From NCBI RefSeq assembly GCF_945952405.1, contig NZ_CAMFIA010000001.1, forward strand, positions 434,001 to 498,000: a stretch of 64,000 bases of DNA. Reading direction: 5' to 3'. The notes under the pieces were generated by a model that saw nothing but the letters and a program-made list of their open reading frames with translations, was not told the origin of the DNA and made no database searches. Source of the stretch: an uncultured Stenotrophomonas sp. (GTDB lineage Bacteria; Pseudomonadota; Gammaproteobacteria; Xanthomonadales; Xanthomonadaceae). Made by a program: the position numbers and the translations under genes. This document shows, piece after piece, positions 11,489 to 21,472 of this stretch (within the stretch, counting starts at the first letter, position 1; every line of letters begins with the position of its first letter).

Positions 11489-13844
11489 GGCCACCGAACG
11501 TGAATTGCAGCCGTTCGATCTTGTCGCCGTCTTCCTTCTTCAGCGGGAAGGCATAGCTGATCGAGATCGGGCCGACCGGGGCGCGCCACAGCAGGGCGAC
11601 ACCGGAAGACACGCGCAGTTCGTTGGCCTTGAAGTTCTTGGTGCCGTTGTAGACGTTGCCGAAGTCGACGAAGGCCGAAACACGCGCCGACGGGCTGTCG
11701 AACAGGCGCGGGAAGTAGGCTTCGACCGAACCGACGGTCTTCAGCGAACCACCCAGCGGCTGGCCCTCCGGATAGCCCTGGGTCACTTCGCGCGGGCCGA
11801 GGGTGTTGTCTTCGAAGCCGCGCACCGAGTTGGTACCACCGGCGTAGAAGTTCTCGAAGAACGGCAGGCCGCTGGCGGTGACGGTACGGGTCTTGCCGTC
11901 GGCATCGGTGATGACGCGGGTGTAGTCCTTGCCGTACGCGTCGCCGTAGCCGACTTCGGCGCGGGTGTTGATCACCAGCGACGGCATGATCGGCCAGTAC
12001 TTGCTGATCTGGTAGTTCAGCTTGTAGTACTCGATGGTCGAGCCCGGCAGCGTGGTTTCCAGGCCGATGCGCTGGTAGGTACCGCGGGTCGGCATGAAGT
12101 AGTCGTTGCGCGAGTCGCGCGCCCAGCCCAGCTCCGTGCGCCAGGCATGGAACGTACGCGAGCCGACCGCATCGATGTAATCGATGATCGATGCCGGGGT
12201 CGAGCCGCGGTAGGTGGTGATCTGGTTGCTGTCGATGCCGAACATCAGCGAGACGGTATCGGTCTCGGTGAGCGGCACGCCGAACACCACCTGCGCCGAA
12301 CCGTTGGTGCTGTTGTACTGCGCGGTGTTGAAGTCGGAGTAGTCCAGTTCGCGCCAGGACAGGTTGTAGCCCAGCGACACGCCGTCATCGGTGAAGTACG
12401 GGTTGGTGTAGCTGAAGCCGTAGCGCTGCAGGTAGCTGCTGCGCGAGGCTTCGACCGACACGCGGTTGCCGCCGCCGAGGAAGTTGTTCTGCGACAGCTG
12501 CACCGAGGTGGTCATGCCGTAGGACTGCGAGTAGCCCAGGCCGAACACGAAGCTGCCGGAGGTGGTTTCCTTGACGTTGTAGACAACGTCGACCTGGTCG
12601 TTGCTGCCGCTGACCGCCGGGGTCTCAACGTCCACCGACTCGAAGTAGCCCAGGCGCTGCAGGCGGATCTTGGAGCGGTCGATCGCGGCCTGCGAGTACC
12701 AGCTGTTCTCGAACTGGCGCATTTCGCGACGCATCACTTCGTCGGAGGTGCGGGTGTTGCCGCGGAACAGGATCCGGCGCACCGACACGCGCGGGCCCGG
12801 AACGACCTGCATGTTGATCGCCACGGTCTGGTCGGGGCGGTTGGTGGTCGGGATCGGGTTCACCTTGGCGAACGCGTAGCCGATGTTGGACAGCGAGTTG
12901 GTGATGGTGTCCGAGCTGAACTCCAGCAGCGCACGCGAGAACGTGTCGCCGGCCTTCTGGATCACCATGCGCTCGACGTCCTCCTGCGGGAGGATGGTGT
13001 CGCCGCTGACCTTGATCTCGGAGATCTTGTACTGCGCACCCTCGGTCACGCCCGCGGTGAGGAACATGTCGCGCTTGTCGGGGCTGATCGAGACCTGGGT
13101 GGAATCGATGCTGAAGTCGACGTAGCCGCGGTCCAGGTACCAGGAGTTGAGCTTTTCCAGGTCGCCGGACAGCTTTTCCTTGGAGTACTGGTCGTCACGG
13201 CGGTACCACGACGCCCAGTTGTGCTCCTTGGACTCCCAGGTCTCCAGGATGTCCTTGCTGGCGAACTTCTCGGTGCCGACCAGGTTGACGTGGCGGATCT
13301 TGGCCGCCTTGCCTTCCTTGATCGCGATCGCGATGTCCACGCGGTTGCGGTCCAGCGGGCTCACGGTCGGGGTGATCTCGACGGTGTACTTGCCGCGGTC
13401 GTTGTACTGGCGGCGCAGTTCCTGGGTCACGCGGTCCAGGCTCAGGCGGTCGAAGGTGCCGCCCTCGGTCAGGCCGATGTCGGACAGGCCCTTGAGCAGC
13501 TGCTCGGACTTGATGTCCTTGTTGCCGGTCACGGTCAGCTTGTTGATCGCCGGGCGTTCCTTGACGGTCACCACCAGGATGTTGCCCTGGCGGTCCAGCT
13601 GCACGTCTTCGAAGAAGCCGGTCTTGTACAGGGCGCGGATGGTTTCGCCGACCTTGTTGTCGGTGATGGTCTCGCCACGTTCCACCGGCAGGTAGGTGAA
13701 CACCGTGCCCGAGCTGATGCGCTGCAGGCCATCGACGCGGATGTCGCTGACAGTGAAGGGCTCGGCTGCCTGGGCCAGGGCGGGAGCGCCGGTGACGGCG
13801 GCGAGGGCGAGGGCCAGCAGGCGGCGATTGGGGAGTCGCGTCAT
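11481..13844 (-). CDS. bamA: Outer membrane protein assembly factor BamA
   Basis: BamA is the barrel subunit that folds and inserts outer membrane proteins. The 787 residues comprise a signal peptide (MTRLPNRRLLALALAAVTGAPALAQA), five POTRA domains (beginning EPFTVSDIRVDGLQRISSG) and a C-terminal 16-strand barrel. The conserved lid-loop motif appears as SVRGFEDNTLGPRE, and the chain ends in Phe (QFTFGGQF here FTFGGQF), the usual barrel signal. The start at 13844 is chosen because it begins the signal peptide; the open frame upstream overlaps rseP and is not signal-like. It follows rseP by 74 bases, the usual order. Confidence 0.98.
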   Translation of the reverse strand: MTRLPNRRLLALALAAVTGAPALAQAAEPFTVSDIRVDGLQRISSGTVFTYLPVERGETITDNKVGETIRALYKTGFFEDVQLDRQGNILVVTVKERPAINKLTVTGNKDIKSEQLLKGLSDIGLTEGGTFDRLSLDRVTQELRRQYNDRGKYTVEITPTVSPLDRNRVDIAIAIKEGKAAKIRHVNLVGTEKFASKDILETWESKEHNWASWYRRDDQYSKEKLSGDLEKLNSWYLDRGYVDFSIDSTQVSISPDKRDMFLTAGVTEGAQYKISEIKVSGDTILPQEDVERMVIQKAGDTFSRALLEFSSDTITNSLSNIGYAFAKVNPIPTTNRPDQTVAINMQVVPGPRVSVRRILFRGNTRTSDEVMRREMRQFENSWYSQAAIDRSKIRLQRLGYFESVDVETPAVSGSNDQVDVVYNVKETTSGSFVFGLGYSQSYGMTTSVQLSQNNFLGGGNRVSVEASRSSYLQRYGFSYTNPYFTDDGVSLGYNLSWRELDYSDFNTAQYNSTNGSAQVVFGVPLTETDTVSLMFGIDSNQITTYRGSTPASIIDYIDAVGSRTFHAWRTELGWARDSRNDYFMPTRGTYQRIGLETTLPGSTIEYYKLNYQISKYWPIMPSLVINTRAEVGYGDAYGKDYTRVITDADGKTRTVTASGLPFFENFYAGGTNSVRGFEDNTLGPREVTQGYPEGQPLGGSLKTVGSVEAYFPRLFDSPSARVSAFVDFGNVYNGTKNFKANELRVSSGVALLWRAPVGPISISYAFPLKKEDGDKIERLQFTFGGQF

Positions 13845-13918
13845 GTCACGTCCGGTAGGAAGGTCGATTTCATTGGTGCGGGATGCCGACGCTGTAGACG
13901 GCAACAACGTGGAAAAGT

Positions 13919-15277
13919 TCATCGCGGGACCAGGCCGAGGATGTCGTTGTAGAACGCCAACCCCATCAGCCCGGCCAGCAACGCCAGGCCGATGTATTGG
14001 CCGGCGGCGATGGCACGCTCGCTCAGCGGGCTGCCCTTGACCAACTCGATAAGGTAATACAGCAGGTGGCCGCCGTCCAAGATCGGGATCGGCAGCAGGT
14101 TGATGATGCACAGGCTGAGTGACAGCAAGGCAAGGAACTGCAGGAACCAGTCGAGGCCGCGTTTGGCCGAAACATTGGCGACGCGGGCGATGGTGACCGG
14201 CCCGGAAACGTTCTGCAGCGAGGCCTTGCCGGTGACGATGCGGCCCATCATGCCGAGGGAATCGGCGGCCAGGCGGCCGGTTTCGCGCACCGCCACGGTC
14301 ACCGCGTCCAGCGGGCCGTAGCGCAGCAGGGTGTCGTAGGCCGGGCTGTAGGAGGTGGGGAAGCCCACGCCGATCTGCCAGACCGGGTTGCCCCTGCCGT
14401 CCTTGCCCTGGCGGGGTGTCACTTCCAGCGCAAGGCGTTCGCCGCCCCGCAGGACCTCGATCATGCCCGGGCCACCGGCACGGCCAAGCGCCTGGATCTC
14501 GCCGATCACCTGGTCAACGCTGTCGATGCGCTGGCCGTCGATCGCCACGATCAGGTCGCCCGGCTGCAGCTGCCCGGCTACCACCGAGTCGGCGGTCAAC
14601 GAGTCGACCAGCGCCGGCTGCAGCCAGGACTGCCAGTAAAGGCCGGCCAGGATCGGCACCCGCCGTTCATCGAAGCCGGCCGGCAGCTGCGACAGCGGCA
14701 GGCTGCGCAGGCGCACCTGGTCGGCGCGGTCGAGCACTTCCAGCTTGACGTCGCGGCGGTCCATCGCGGCGGCGGTCAGCGCCATGCTGGCCTCGCCGAG
14801 GGTGGCGACCTGGCGGTCATCCACGCGCAGCACGCGGTCACCGCTGGCCAGGCCGGCGCTGGCGGCAATGCCGTCGACCCGGCCGATGGTCGGCGAATAA
14901 TCCTGCTTGCCGATCACGAACATCGCCCACAGCAGCAGGATGCACAGCAGCAGGTTGGCGATCGGCCCGGCCGCGACGATGGCGATGCGCTGCCAGACGG
15001 TCTTGTGGTTGAAGGCCTGGCCGCGCTCGTGCGGGTGGACCTCGACCTCGCGCTCGTCGAGGAACTTGACGTAGCCGCCGAGCGGGATGGCGGCGATGGC
15101 GAACTCGGTGCCGTGCTTGTCGCGGCGTGACCACAGCGGACGGCCGAAGCCGACCGAGAAGCGCAGGATCTTGACCCCGCAGAGGCGACCGACCCAGTAG
15201 TGCCCGAATTCGTGGAACGTGACCAGCAGCCCGAGGCTGACAATCATCCACCAGACCGATCCGATGAAGTCAGTCAT
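13919..15277 (-). CDS. rseP: Site-2 protease RseP
   Basis: RseP is the inner-membrane zinc protease that makes the second cut of the anti-sigma factor RseA in the sigma-E envelope response. The 452 residues show HEFGH at about 22-26 (zinc ligands and catalytic Glu), two PDZ segments (about 115-185 and 205-290), and the third metal ligand in PIPILDGGHLLYY near residue 400. Four transmembrane segments are visible. It sits directly before bamA, whose product's substrates feed the sigma-E signal. Confidence 0.97.
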   Translation of the reverse strand: MTDFIGSVWWMIVSLGLLVTFHEFGHYWVGRLCGVKILRFSVGFGRPLWSRRDKHGTEFAIAAIPLGGYVKFLDEREVEVHPHERGQAFNHKTVWQRIAIVAAGPIANLLLCILLLWAMFVIGKQDYSPTIGRVDGIAASAGLASGDRVLRVDDRQVATLGEASMALTAAAMDRRDVKLEVLDRADQVRLRSLPLSQLPAGFDERRVPILAGLYWQSWLQPALVDSLTADSVVAGQLQPGDLIVAIDGQRIDSVDQVIGEIQALGRAGGPGMIEVLRGGERLALEVTPRQGKDGRGNPVWQIGVGFPTSYSPAYDTLLRYGPLDAVTVAVRETGRLAADSLGMMGRIVTGKASLQNVSGPVTIARVANVSAKRGLDWFLQFLALLSLSLCIINLLPIPILDGGHLLYYLIELVKGSPLSERAIAAGQYIGLALLAGLMGLAFYNDILGLVPR

Positions 15278-15332
15278 GCAGGCTCACATTGGCGGGCAGG
15301 GGCGGCGTCGTCATGCTGGGCGAGGCGGTCGT

Positions 15333-16523
15333 TCAGGCGGCGTCGATGGCGTTCAGGGTCAACTGGCGTGCCCGCTGGTCGGCGGACAACAGGACCTCCA
15401 GTGTATCGGCTGCTTGGGTCGGCAGTGTTGAAAGAGCGTTAGCAACCAGTTCCGGGATGGTCAGGAAACCGATCCGGCCCTGAAGAAACGCTGAAACGGC
15501 CTCTTCATTGGCGGCGTTGAGCACCGCCGGCGCGGTGCCACCGGCCTGCATCGCCTGCCAGGCCAGCGCCAGGCAGGGGAAGGCGTCGGTGTCGGGCGCC
15601 TCGAAGTCCAGCCGGCCCTGGGCCAGCAGGTCCAGCCCGGCCACGCCTGATTCGATCCGCTGCGGCCAGCCGAGGCCGACCGCGAGGGTGGTGCGCATGT
15701 CCGGCAGGCCCATCTGCGCCAGGGTCGAGCCGTCGACGAACTCGACCAGCGAATGCACCAGGCTCTGCGGGTGCACCAGCACTTCGATGCGCTCGCCGGG
15801 TACGGCGAACAGGTGGTGGGCCTCGATCACTTCCAGGCCCTTGTTCATCAACGTCGCCGAATCGACGGAGATCTTCGGGCCCATCGACCATTTCGGGTGG
15901 GCGACGGCCTGGGCCGGGGTGACCCCTGCCAGTTCGGCGCGGCTGCGGCCGCGGAACGGGCCGCCGGAAGCGGTCAGCAGGATCCGGCGCACGCCGGCGC
16001 CGTCAGTACTGGCGTCGCGCGAGCGCAGGCACTGGAAGATCGCGCTGTGTTCGCTGTCGATCGGGATGATCTCGGCGCCGGCCGCCTCGGCGGTGCGGGT
16101 CAGCAGTTCGCCGGCCAGGACCAGCGATTCCTTGTTGGCCAGCAGGATGCGCTTGCCGGCGGCGGCGGCGGCCAGGGTCGAGGACAGCCCGGCGGCGCCG
16201 ACGATCGCCGCGACCACGGTGTCGCAGGCATCGCTGGCGGCCAGCTGGTCCAGTGCGGCATGGCCGGCGTGGGCCTCGGTGGACAGTCCCGCCTCGCGCA
16301 GGCCGTCGCGCAGTTCGGTGAACAGCGATTCGTCGGCGATCACCGCATGGGCCGGCCGGTGCTGGCGGCACAGCGCCAGCAGCGCCTGCACCTGGCGGCC
16401 GGCCGCCAGTACGGTGGCCTGGTAGCGCTGCGGGTGCCGGGCGATCACGTCCAGCGTGGAGGCGCCAATCGAGCCGGTGGCGCCGAACACGGCGACCCGG
16501 CGCAGGTCTGCGACAGCATTCAT
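15333..16523 (-). CDS. dxr: 1-deoxy-D-xylulose 5-phosphate reductoisomerase
   Basis: Dxr (IspC) makes 2-C-methyl-D-erythritol 4-phosphate, the committed step of the MEP isoprenoid pathway. The 396-residue protein starts with the NADPH-binding loop [19 protein letters not shown]. It contains [27 protein letters not shown] (metal ligands Asp and Glu) and [15 protein letters not shown]. The start is two bases after the cdsA stop, so the genes are tightly coupled; uppS, two genes upstream, uses the isoprenoid product. Confidence 0.98.
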   Translation of the reverse strand: MNAVADLRRVAVFGATGSIGASTLDVIARHPQRYQATVLAAGRQVQALLALCRQHRPAHAVIADESLFTELRDGLREAGLSTEAHAGHAALDQLAASDACDTVVAAIVGAAGLSSTLAAAAAGKRILLANKESLVLAGELLTRTAEAAGAEIIPIDSEHSAIFQCLRSRDASTDGAGVRRILLTASGGPFRGRSRAELAGVTPAQAVAHPKWSMGPKISVDSATLMNKGLEVIEAHHLFAVPGERIEVLVHPQSLVHSLVEFVDGSTLAQMGLPDMRTTLAVGLGWPQRIESGVAGLDLLAQGRLDFEAPDTDAFPCLALAWQAMQAGGTAPAVLNAANEEAVSAFLQGRIGFLTIPELVANALSTLPTQAADTLEVLLSADQRARQLTLNAIDAA

Positions 16524-16525
16524 GG

Positions 16526-17362
16526 TCAGAACCCGAAGATTTCCTTGCCCAGCGCGAACACCGGGACCGCGGCCAGGACGCCGTCGACACGGTCGAGCAC
16601 GCCGCCATGGCCCGGGATCAGGTGGCCCGAGTCCTTGGCACCGGCGTGGCGCTTGATCAGGCTTTCGAACAGATCACCCAGCACCGAGGCGAATACCGCG
16701 ACCACCGAGGTGATCAGCAGGCCAGGCAGGTGGCCGATGTCGATGCCGGCCAGCCAGCCCAGTCCGAGGGCCACGGCGACGCCGGCCAGCAGGCCACCGA
16801 ACAGGCCTTCCCAGGTCTTGTTGGGGCTGATCCGCGGCGCCAGCTTGTGCTTGCCGAAGTGACGGCCGGCGAAATAGGCGCCCGAATCAGCGGCCCAGAC
16901 CAGGGCCAGCGCAGCCAGCAGCCACAGGTGGCCCTGCTTGCCCGGCGGATCGCCGCCGGCATGGATCAGTACCAGCGCGGCCCAGGCCGGGACGATGGCC
17001 AGGGTGCCGGCCAGCATCTTCACGATCCGCGAGGGGGCCGTGGGCTGCGCACCGAAGTTGAAGAACCGCAGCCAGACCAGCGCGGCCAGCCACCAGGCAA
17101 CGCCGGCCAGGGTGGTGATCTGGAACAGCACCAGGGTGCTGCCATCGGCCCACACCAGCAGCACCATCAGCAGCAGGTTCAGCACCAGCAACACGGTGCG
17201 CGCGAGGGTGTCTTCGATGCCTGCCAGCTTCAGCCACTCCCACAGGCCGATCAGCAGCACGGCGGCGGCGGCAGCCGCCAGCCACTGCGTCGGCAGCAGC
17301 AGGATCGCGGCAATGGCGACCGGCGCCATGATCAGCGCGGCGAGGACTCGGGTCTTGGTCAT
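16526..17362 (-). CDS. cdsA: Phosphatidate cytidylyltransferase
   Basis: CdsA makes CDP-diacylglycerol from phosphatidic acid and CTP in the inner membrane, the branch point of phospholipid synthesis. The 278 residues are mainly hydrophobic helices and carry the family signature [18 protein letters not shown] followed by [10 protein letters not shown], with the catalytic metal Asp residues. The start [14 protein letters not shown] overlaps the uppS stop by four bases; the longer open frame upstream lies in uppS and is Arg-rich shadow. Confidence 0.97.
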   Translation of the reverse strand: MTKTRVLAALIMAPVAIAAILLLPTQWLAAAAAAVLLIGLWEWLKLAGIEDTLARTVLLVLNLLLMVLLVWADGSTLVLFQITTLAGVAWWLAALVWLRFFNFGAQPTAPSRIVKMLAGTLAIVPAWAALVLIHAGGDPPGKQGHLWLLAALALVWAADSGAYFAGRHFGKHKLAPRISPNKTWEGLFGGLLAGVAVALGLGWLAGIDIGHLPGLLITSVVAVFASVLGDLFESLIKRHAGAKDSGHLIPGHGGVLDRVDGVLAAVPVFALGKEIFGF

Positions 17363-18126
17363 GGGCTGGAGGTCTCGGTGGCCAGTGCGGCGATCTGGGC
17401 GCTGGTCAGGCCGAAACGACGCTCGCGGCTGCCATAGGCGTCCAGCGCCTGCTGCAGCAGATCGGCATCGAAGTCCGGCCACAGGGCCTCGGTGAACCAC
17501 AGCTCGGTGTATGCCAGCTGCCACAGCAGGAAGTTGCTGATGCGGGTGTCGCCACCGGTGCGGATGAACAGGTCCGGTGGCGGCAGGTCGGCCAGGGCGA
17601 CCTGGCTGCCCAGCAGCGATTCGTCGATCTGCTCGGGCAGCAGGCGTCCGGCGGCGACTTCAGCGGCCAGGGCACGTGCGGCGCGGGCGATATCCTGGCG
17701 GCCACCGTAACTTGCGGCGATCGACAGGGTCAGGGTGGTGTTGTCGGCGGTGCGCTGTTCGGCCAGCTGCATGCGGCTGACCAGGCCGGCGCCGAAGCGC
17801 TCGCGTTCGCCGATGAAGCGCACGCGCACGCCACGCCGGTGCAGCTCGTCCACTTCGCGGTCGAGCGCGCCGAGGAACAGCTTCATCAACGCATCGACTT
17901 CTTCCTGCGGGCGACCCCAGTTCTCGCTGGAAAACGCGAACAGGGTCAGCGCCGGAATGCCCAGTTCAAGGCAACGCTCGATGGTGCGGTTGACCGCGCG
18001 CGCGCCGGCACGATGGCCGATCACGCGCGGGCGACGGCGCTGCTGCGCCCAGCGCCCGTTGCCATCCATGATGATGGCAACGTGGCGGGGCAGGGCGGCC
18101 GGCAACGGAGGCGGGACTGAAGGCAT
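17359..18126 (-). CDS. uppS: Undecaprenyl diphosphate synthase
   Basis: UppS is a cis-prenyltransferase that extends farnesyl diphosphate to C55, the lipid carrier for peptidoglycan and O-antigen. The 255 residues show HVAIIMDGNGRWAQQR (catalytic Asp near residue 21), ALTLFAFSSENWGRP, SIAASYGGRQDI and DLFIRTGGDTRISNFLLWQ, all family motifs. The Pro-rich start MPSVPPPLPAALP is short and probably disordered. It lies five bases after the frr stop. Confidence 0.98.
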   Translation of the reverse strand: MPSVPPPLPAALPRHVAIIMDGNGRWAQQRRRPRVIGHRAGARAVNRTIERCLELGIPALTLFAFSSENWGRPQEEVDALMKLFLGALDREVDELHRRGVRVRFIGERERFGAGLVSRMQLAEQRTADNTTLTLSIAASYGGRQDIARAARALAAEVAAGRLLPEQIDESLLGSQVALADLPPPDLFIRTGGDTRISNFLLWQLAYTELWFTEALWPDFDADLLQQALDAYGSRERRFGLTSAQIAALATETSSP

Positions 18127-18131
18127 CGACT

Positions 18132-18686
18132 TCAGACCGACAGCAGTTCTTTTTCCTTGTCGGCGACGACCTTGTCGACGTCCTTGATGTTGGCGTCGGT
18201 CAGCTTCTGGATGTCGTCTTCGCCGCGCTTCTTCTCGTCTTCGCTGATCGCCTTGTCCTTGACCAGCTTGGCGATTTCCTTGTTCGCGTCCTGACGGATG
18301 TTGCGGATCGCGATCTTGGCGCCTTCACCTTCCTTCTGCACCTGCTTGGCCAGCTCCTTGCGGCGCTCCTCGGTCGGCGGCGGCATGTTGATGCGGATCG
18401 CGGTGCCCAGCGTGTTCGGGGTGAACTCGGCGTTGTAGAGACCCTTTTCGATCTCCTTGATCATGCTCTTGTCGAACGGGGTGACCAGCAGCGAGTGCGC
18501 GTCGGCGTTGGAGATCGACGCAACCTGGTTCAGCGGGGTGCTGGCGTTGCCGTAGGCATTGACCGTCACGCGGTCCAGCAGGGCCGGCGTGGCACGCCCG
18601 GTCCGGATGGAGGTGAGGGTGTGCTTCAGAGCGTCGATGCTCTTGGCCATGCGCGTCTGCGCGTTGTTCTTGATGTCGTTGAGCAT
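18132..18686 (-). CDS. frr: Ribosome recycling factor
   Basis: RRF splits post-termination ribosomes with EF-G. The 184 residues match the family size (185 in E. coli). The tRNA-like fold is visible as long helices from MLNDIKNNAQTRMAKSIDAL and from EERRKELAKQVQKEGEGAK, with the central SIRTGRATPALLDRV segment. It follows pyrH by 96 bases, the standard pyrH-frr order. Confidence 0.98.
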   Translation of the reverse strand: MLNDIKNNAQTRMAKSIDALKHTLTSIRTGRATPALLDRVTVNAYGNASTPLNQVASISNADAHSLLVTPFDKSMIKEIEKGLYNAEFTPNTLGTAIRINMPPPTEERRKELAKQVQKEGEGAKIAIRNIRQDANKEIAKLVKDKAISEDEKKRGEDDIQKLTDANIKDVDKVVADKEKELLSV

Positions 18687-18782
18687 CGCCCGGTCCTGGA
18701 TGTATCTGGAATCGGGCGATTATAGGCGAATACGGGACGCTGCCGGGCCTGAATCGGCCCGGTTGTCGCCTCGCGCTCAGGC

Positions 18783-19511
18783 TCAGGCCGGGTCGCGGCC
18801 CTGGACCAGGGTGCCGATGTTCTCGCCGCCGAGGATCTTCAGCAGCTCGCCCGGCTGGCCCATGTCGAACACGCGCATCGGCAGGTCGCTGTCGCGGGCC
18901 AGCGCGAAGGCGGCGGTATCCATCACTTCCAGGCCGCGACGGATCACCTCGTCGTAGCTCAGGCTGTCGAAACGGACCGCGTCGCTGTGCTTGTTCGGGT
19001 CCTTGTCGTACACACCGTCGACCTTGGTGGCCTTCAGCAGCAGATCGGCACCGATCTCGATCGCACGCAGGGCGGCGCCGGAGTCGGTGGTGAAGAACGG
19101 GCTGCCGACGCCAGCGGCGAAGATCACCAGGCGACCCTTTTCCAGGTGGCGGATGGCGCGGCGGCGGATGTAGTCCTCGCACACGTCGTTGATCTTGATC
19201 GCGCTCATCACGCGGGCCTTGGCGCCCAGCTTCTCAAGGGCATCCTGCATCGCCAGGGCGTTGATCACCGTGGCCAGCATGCCCATCTGGTCGCCGGTCA
19301 CCCGGTCCATGCCGCCAGCGGCCAGGCCGGCGCCGCGGAAGATGTTGCCGCCGCCGATGACCAGGGCCACTTCGGCGCCGGCCTGCTGGGCCTCGATGAC
19401 CTCACGGGCCAGGCGGTTGATGATCTTCGGGTCGATGCCGTAGTCCTCATCTCCCATCAGCGCCTCCCCGGACAGTTTCAGAAGGATGCGGCGATAGGCG
19501 AGCTTGGACAT
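18783..19511 (-). CDS. pyrH: UMP kinase
   Basis: PyrH phosphorylates UMP to UDP and is a hexameric amino-acid-kinase-fold enzyme regulated by GTP and UTP. The 242 residues carry [23 protein letters not shown] near residue 50, [19 protein letters not shown] and [13 protein letters not shown], all typical. Its place before frr is conserved, but here an HDOD-GGDEF gene separates it from tsf, whereas tsf-pyrH is the usual adjacency. Confidence 0.98.
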   Translation of the reverse strand: MSKLAYRRILLKLSGEALMGDEDYGIDPKIINRLAREVIEAQQAGAEVALVIGGGNIFRGAGLAAGGMDRVTGDQMGMLATVINALAMQDALEKLGAKARVMSAIKINDVCEDYIRRRAIRHLEKGRLVIFAAGVGSPFFTTDSGAALRAIEIGADLLLKATKVDGVYDKDPNKHSDAVRFDSLSYDEVIRRGLEVMDTAAFALARDSDLPMRVFDMGQPGELLKILGGENIGTLVQGRDPA

Positions 19512-19632
19512 AGGGACCTCGGGTGCGTGGAAATCGCGGGGGATTCTACGCGCATGCGGCGTCGTGCCAAAGTGTTTTGTGCACTGCGGCGCAAAAATCC
19601 GCTGTGGGCCCCGGCAGGCCGGGGTCTCGCGT

Positions 19633-21171
19633 TCAGCCCAGCTCGGCGCCAGCAGTCGCCGACAGTTCGTCGTGGCCCAGCGCGCCGGGCGAGCGGGCGA
19701 TCACCCGGTTGCGACCGAGATTCTTGGATCGGTACAGCACGTCGTCGGCGGCGCGCAGCAGGTCCTGTACGTCGGCGAAGCGTTCATAGCCGCCCTGGGT
19801 GGCCACGCCGGCGGAGAAGGTGACGAACAGCGGGCCGCCTTCCAGTTCGGCCATCGGGGTGGCCACGATATTGGCGAGGACCCGGCGGATCACGTCCAGT
19901 GCCACCGATTCGCTGGTGTTGGGCAGCAGTGCGACGAACTCCTCGCCGCCGAAGCGGGCGACGGTGTCGCTGTTGCGCAGCTGGCCCTGCAGCTTGCCGG
20001 CGAAGGCGCGCAGCACCTCGTCGCCGGTCAGGTGGCCGTGGGCGTCGTTGATCTTCTTGAAATCGTCCAGGTCGATGAAGGCCACCGACAGCGGCCAGCC
20101 CTGGCGGCCGGCGCGCAGGAACTCCTGCTCCAGCACCGCCTCCAGCTGGCGGCGGTTGAGCACGCCGGTCAGCGCGTCGCGATGGGCCTGGTCGGCCAGG
20201 CGCTTGGCCCGGGCTTCGAATTCGTCGGCGCGGCGGCGGGCCTGGTCGGCATCCTGCAGTTCGCGCAGGTTGCGCAGGGTCGCCAGCTCCTGCGCATGGT
20301 CGATCAGCTCGCGCACCCGCATCGGCGAGTTCAGGCCGGCCTCGAACAGGCTGGCGATGTCCGGCAGGGCTTCGCTGATGCGGGCCAGCACCTGGTCGAA
20401 ACGGGCGCTGTCCAGTTCAAGGCGGTCATGCACCTGCTGCAGGGCGCGCTCGCGTGCGCTGTCGGCATCGCCGTCGAGCCAGATGTCGGCAACCGCGCCG
20501 GACAGCTGCACGCAGGCCTGGAACGGGGATTCCGCGGCGTCCTGGTCTTCGCTGTGGCTGATGCTTTCCACCAGGTAGCGCGGCAGGCCCCACTGCTCGG
20601 CCACCCAGGCGCCGACCTCGGCGTGGCTGCAGCCCAGCTCGTCGCGCTCGCGCGCGACCAGGTCGGTGTTGTCGCGCGCTTCGCGCAGCAGCGGCAGGTA
20701 GCGTTCCGATTCGGCCTGCGCCAGGCACAGCACGCCCAGGTCCTGCAGCAGGCCGGCCAGCATCAGTTCCTCCAGCCGGCGCAGGCCGCGCGCCTGGCCC
20801 AGCTGGCTGGCGGCCAGTGCACTGAGGATGCTGCGCTTCCAGGCGCGCTGGCGCAGGTCGTGACCTTCGCCGCCGCCACCGGTCAGGCCCTGGGTGACGG
20901 TGAAGCCGAGGGCGAGGCTGATGGTGGCGTTCAGGCCGAGCATGGTCAGCGCCTGGCCGAGGTTCTCGATCCGGCGGCGGCTGGCGTACAGCGGTGAATT
21001 GGCGATGCGCAGCATGCGAGCGCTCAACGCCATGTCGATGGCGATGATGTCGGCGGCGGTGGCGATATCCGCTTCCGGGTCCTGGGCCAGTTCGATGATG
21101 CGCAGGGCAATACCGGGTGGCGAAGGCAGGTTGCGGCAGAGCGCCAGGGCAGCTGTCAGCTCGGGAGGCAT
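19633..21171 (-). CDS. HDOD-GGDEF protein, putative diguanylate cyclase
   Basis: The 512-residue protein has an N-terminal HDOD domain (about 10-205; [30 protein letters not shown] [15 protein letters not shown]) and a C-terminal GGDEF domain (about 345-500; [15 protein letters not shown] and [14 protein letters not shown]), joined by a helical stretch around 270-335. The GGEEF catalytic loop is intact. RNSD lies five residues before it and fits the RxxD inhibitory I-site, so it can probably make c-di-GMP and be product-inhibited. HDOD is usually a signalling or partner-binding domain. It lies between tsf and pyrH, and the tsf terminator separates it from tsf. Confidence 0.93.
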   Translation of the reverse strand: MPPELTAALALCRNLPSPPGIALRIIELAQDPEADIATAADIIAIDMALSARMLRIANSPLYASRRRIENLGQALTMLGLNATISLALGFTVTQGLTGGGGEGHDLRQRAWKRSILSALAASQLGQARGLRRLEELMLAGLLQDLGVLCLAQAESERYLPLLREARDNTDLVARERDELGCSHAEVGAWVAEQWGLPRYLVESISHSEDQDAAESPFQACVQLSGAVADIWLDGDADSARERALQQVHDRLELDSARFDQVLARISEALPDIASLFEAGLNSPMRVRELIDHAQELATLRNLRELQDADQARRRADEFEARAKRLADQAHRDALTGVLNRRQLEAVLEQEFLRAGRQGWPLSVAFIDLDDFKKINDAHGHLTGDEVLRAFAGKLQGQLRNSDTVARFGGEEFVALLPNTSESVALDVIRRVLANIVATPMAELEGGPLFVTFSAGVATQGGYERFADVQDLLRAADDVLYRSKNLGRNRVIARSPGALGHDELSATAGAELG

Positions 21172-21346
21172 GTCGGGTCGTTCAATTCCATTAGGACAAG
21201 AATACCTAGGAATGCATCACAGTCCGCGATTTTCGTTCCTGCTAGATGACTGTGTATTCCCTGGGCTGAGTATCGGCTTGATTCGCGCGCAACGCAAAGG
21301 TGTCGGTGTGCGCAGCTGCGGAGGCTGTGCGCACCAACGGTGCGCA

Positions 21347-21415
21347 CCCACAGGCCCGCCGGCATGAAGCCCACAGGCCCACCGGCATAAAAACCGCCGG
21401 TCCACCGGCATAAAA
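21347..21415. repeat. 23-bp tandem repeat, nearly three units
   Basis: CCCACAGGCCCGCCGGCAT (21347) recurs at 21370 with one change, and a partial diverged unit (CCGGTCCACCGGCAT) follows in the same 23-base phase. This lies in the 301-base gap between the HDOD-GGDEF gene start and the tsf stop. The gap also holds several GTGCGCAC/GTGCGCAG motifs (21306-21346) and the tsf terminator; no gene is seen in it. Confidence 0.6.
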
Positions 21416-21443
21416 AAAGAGCCGCGGTTTCCCGCGGCTCCCT
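21411..21443 (-). terminator. Rho-independent terminator of tsf
   Basis: On the minus strand AGCCGCGG-gaaa-CCGCGGCT forms a GC-rich stem with a GAAA loop followed by seven U (bases 21418-21412), about 30 bases after the tsf stop. This is a strong canonical terminator. Confidence 0.92.
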
Positions 21444-21472
21444 GGGTTTGCTTCACAGCCGGAAGGCTGGAA

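Noticed and set aside
11505..13952. An 815-codon plus-strand open frame across bamA
   Set aside because: Antisense to bamA; low-complexity Val/Ala/Asp-rich translation.
21300..21415. A CRISPR array
   Set aside because: The 23-bp units are tandem without spacers and no cas gene is near.
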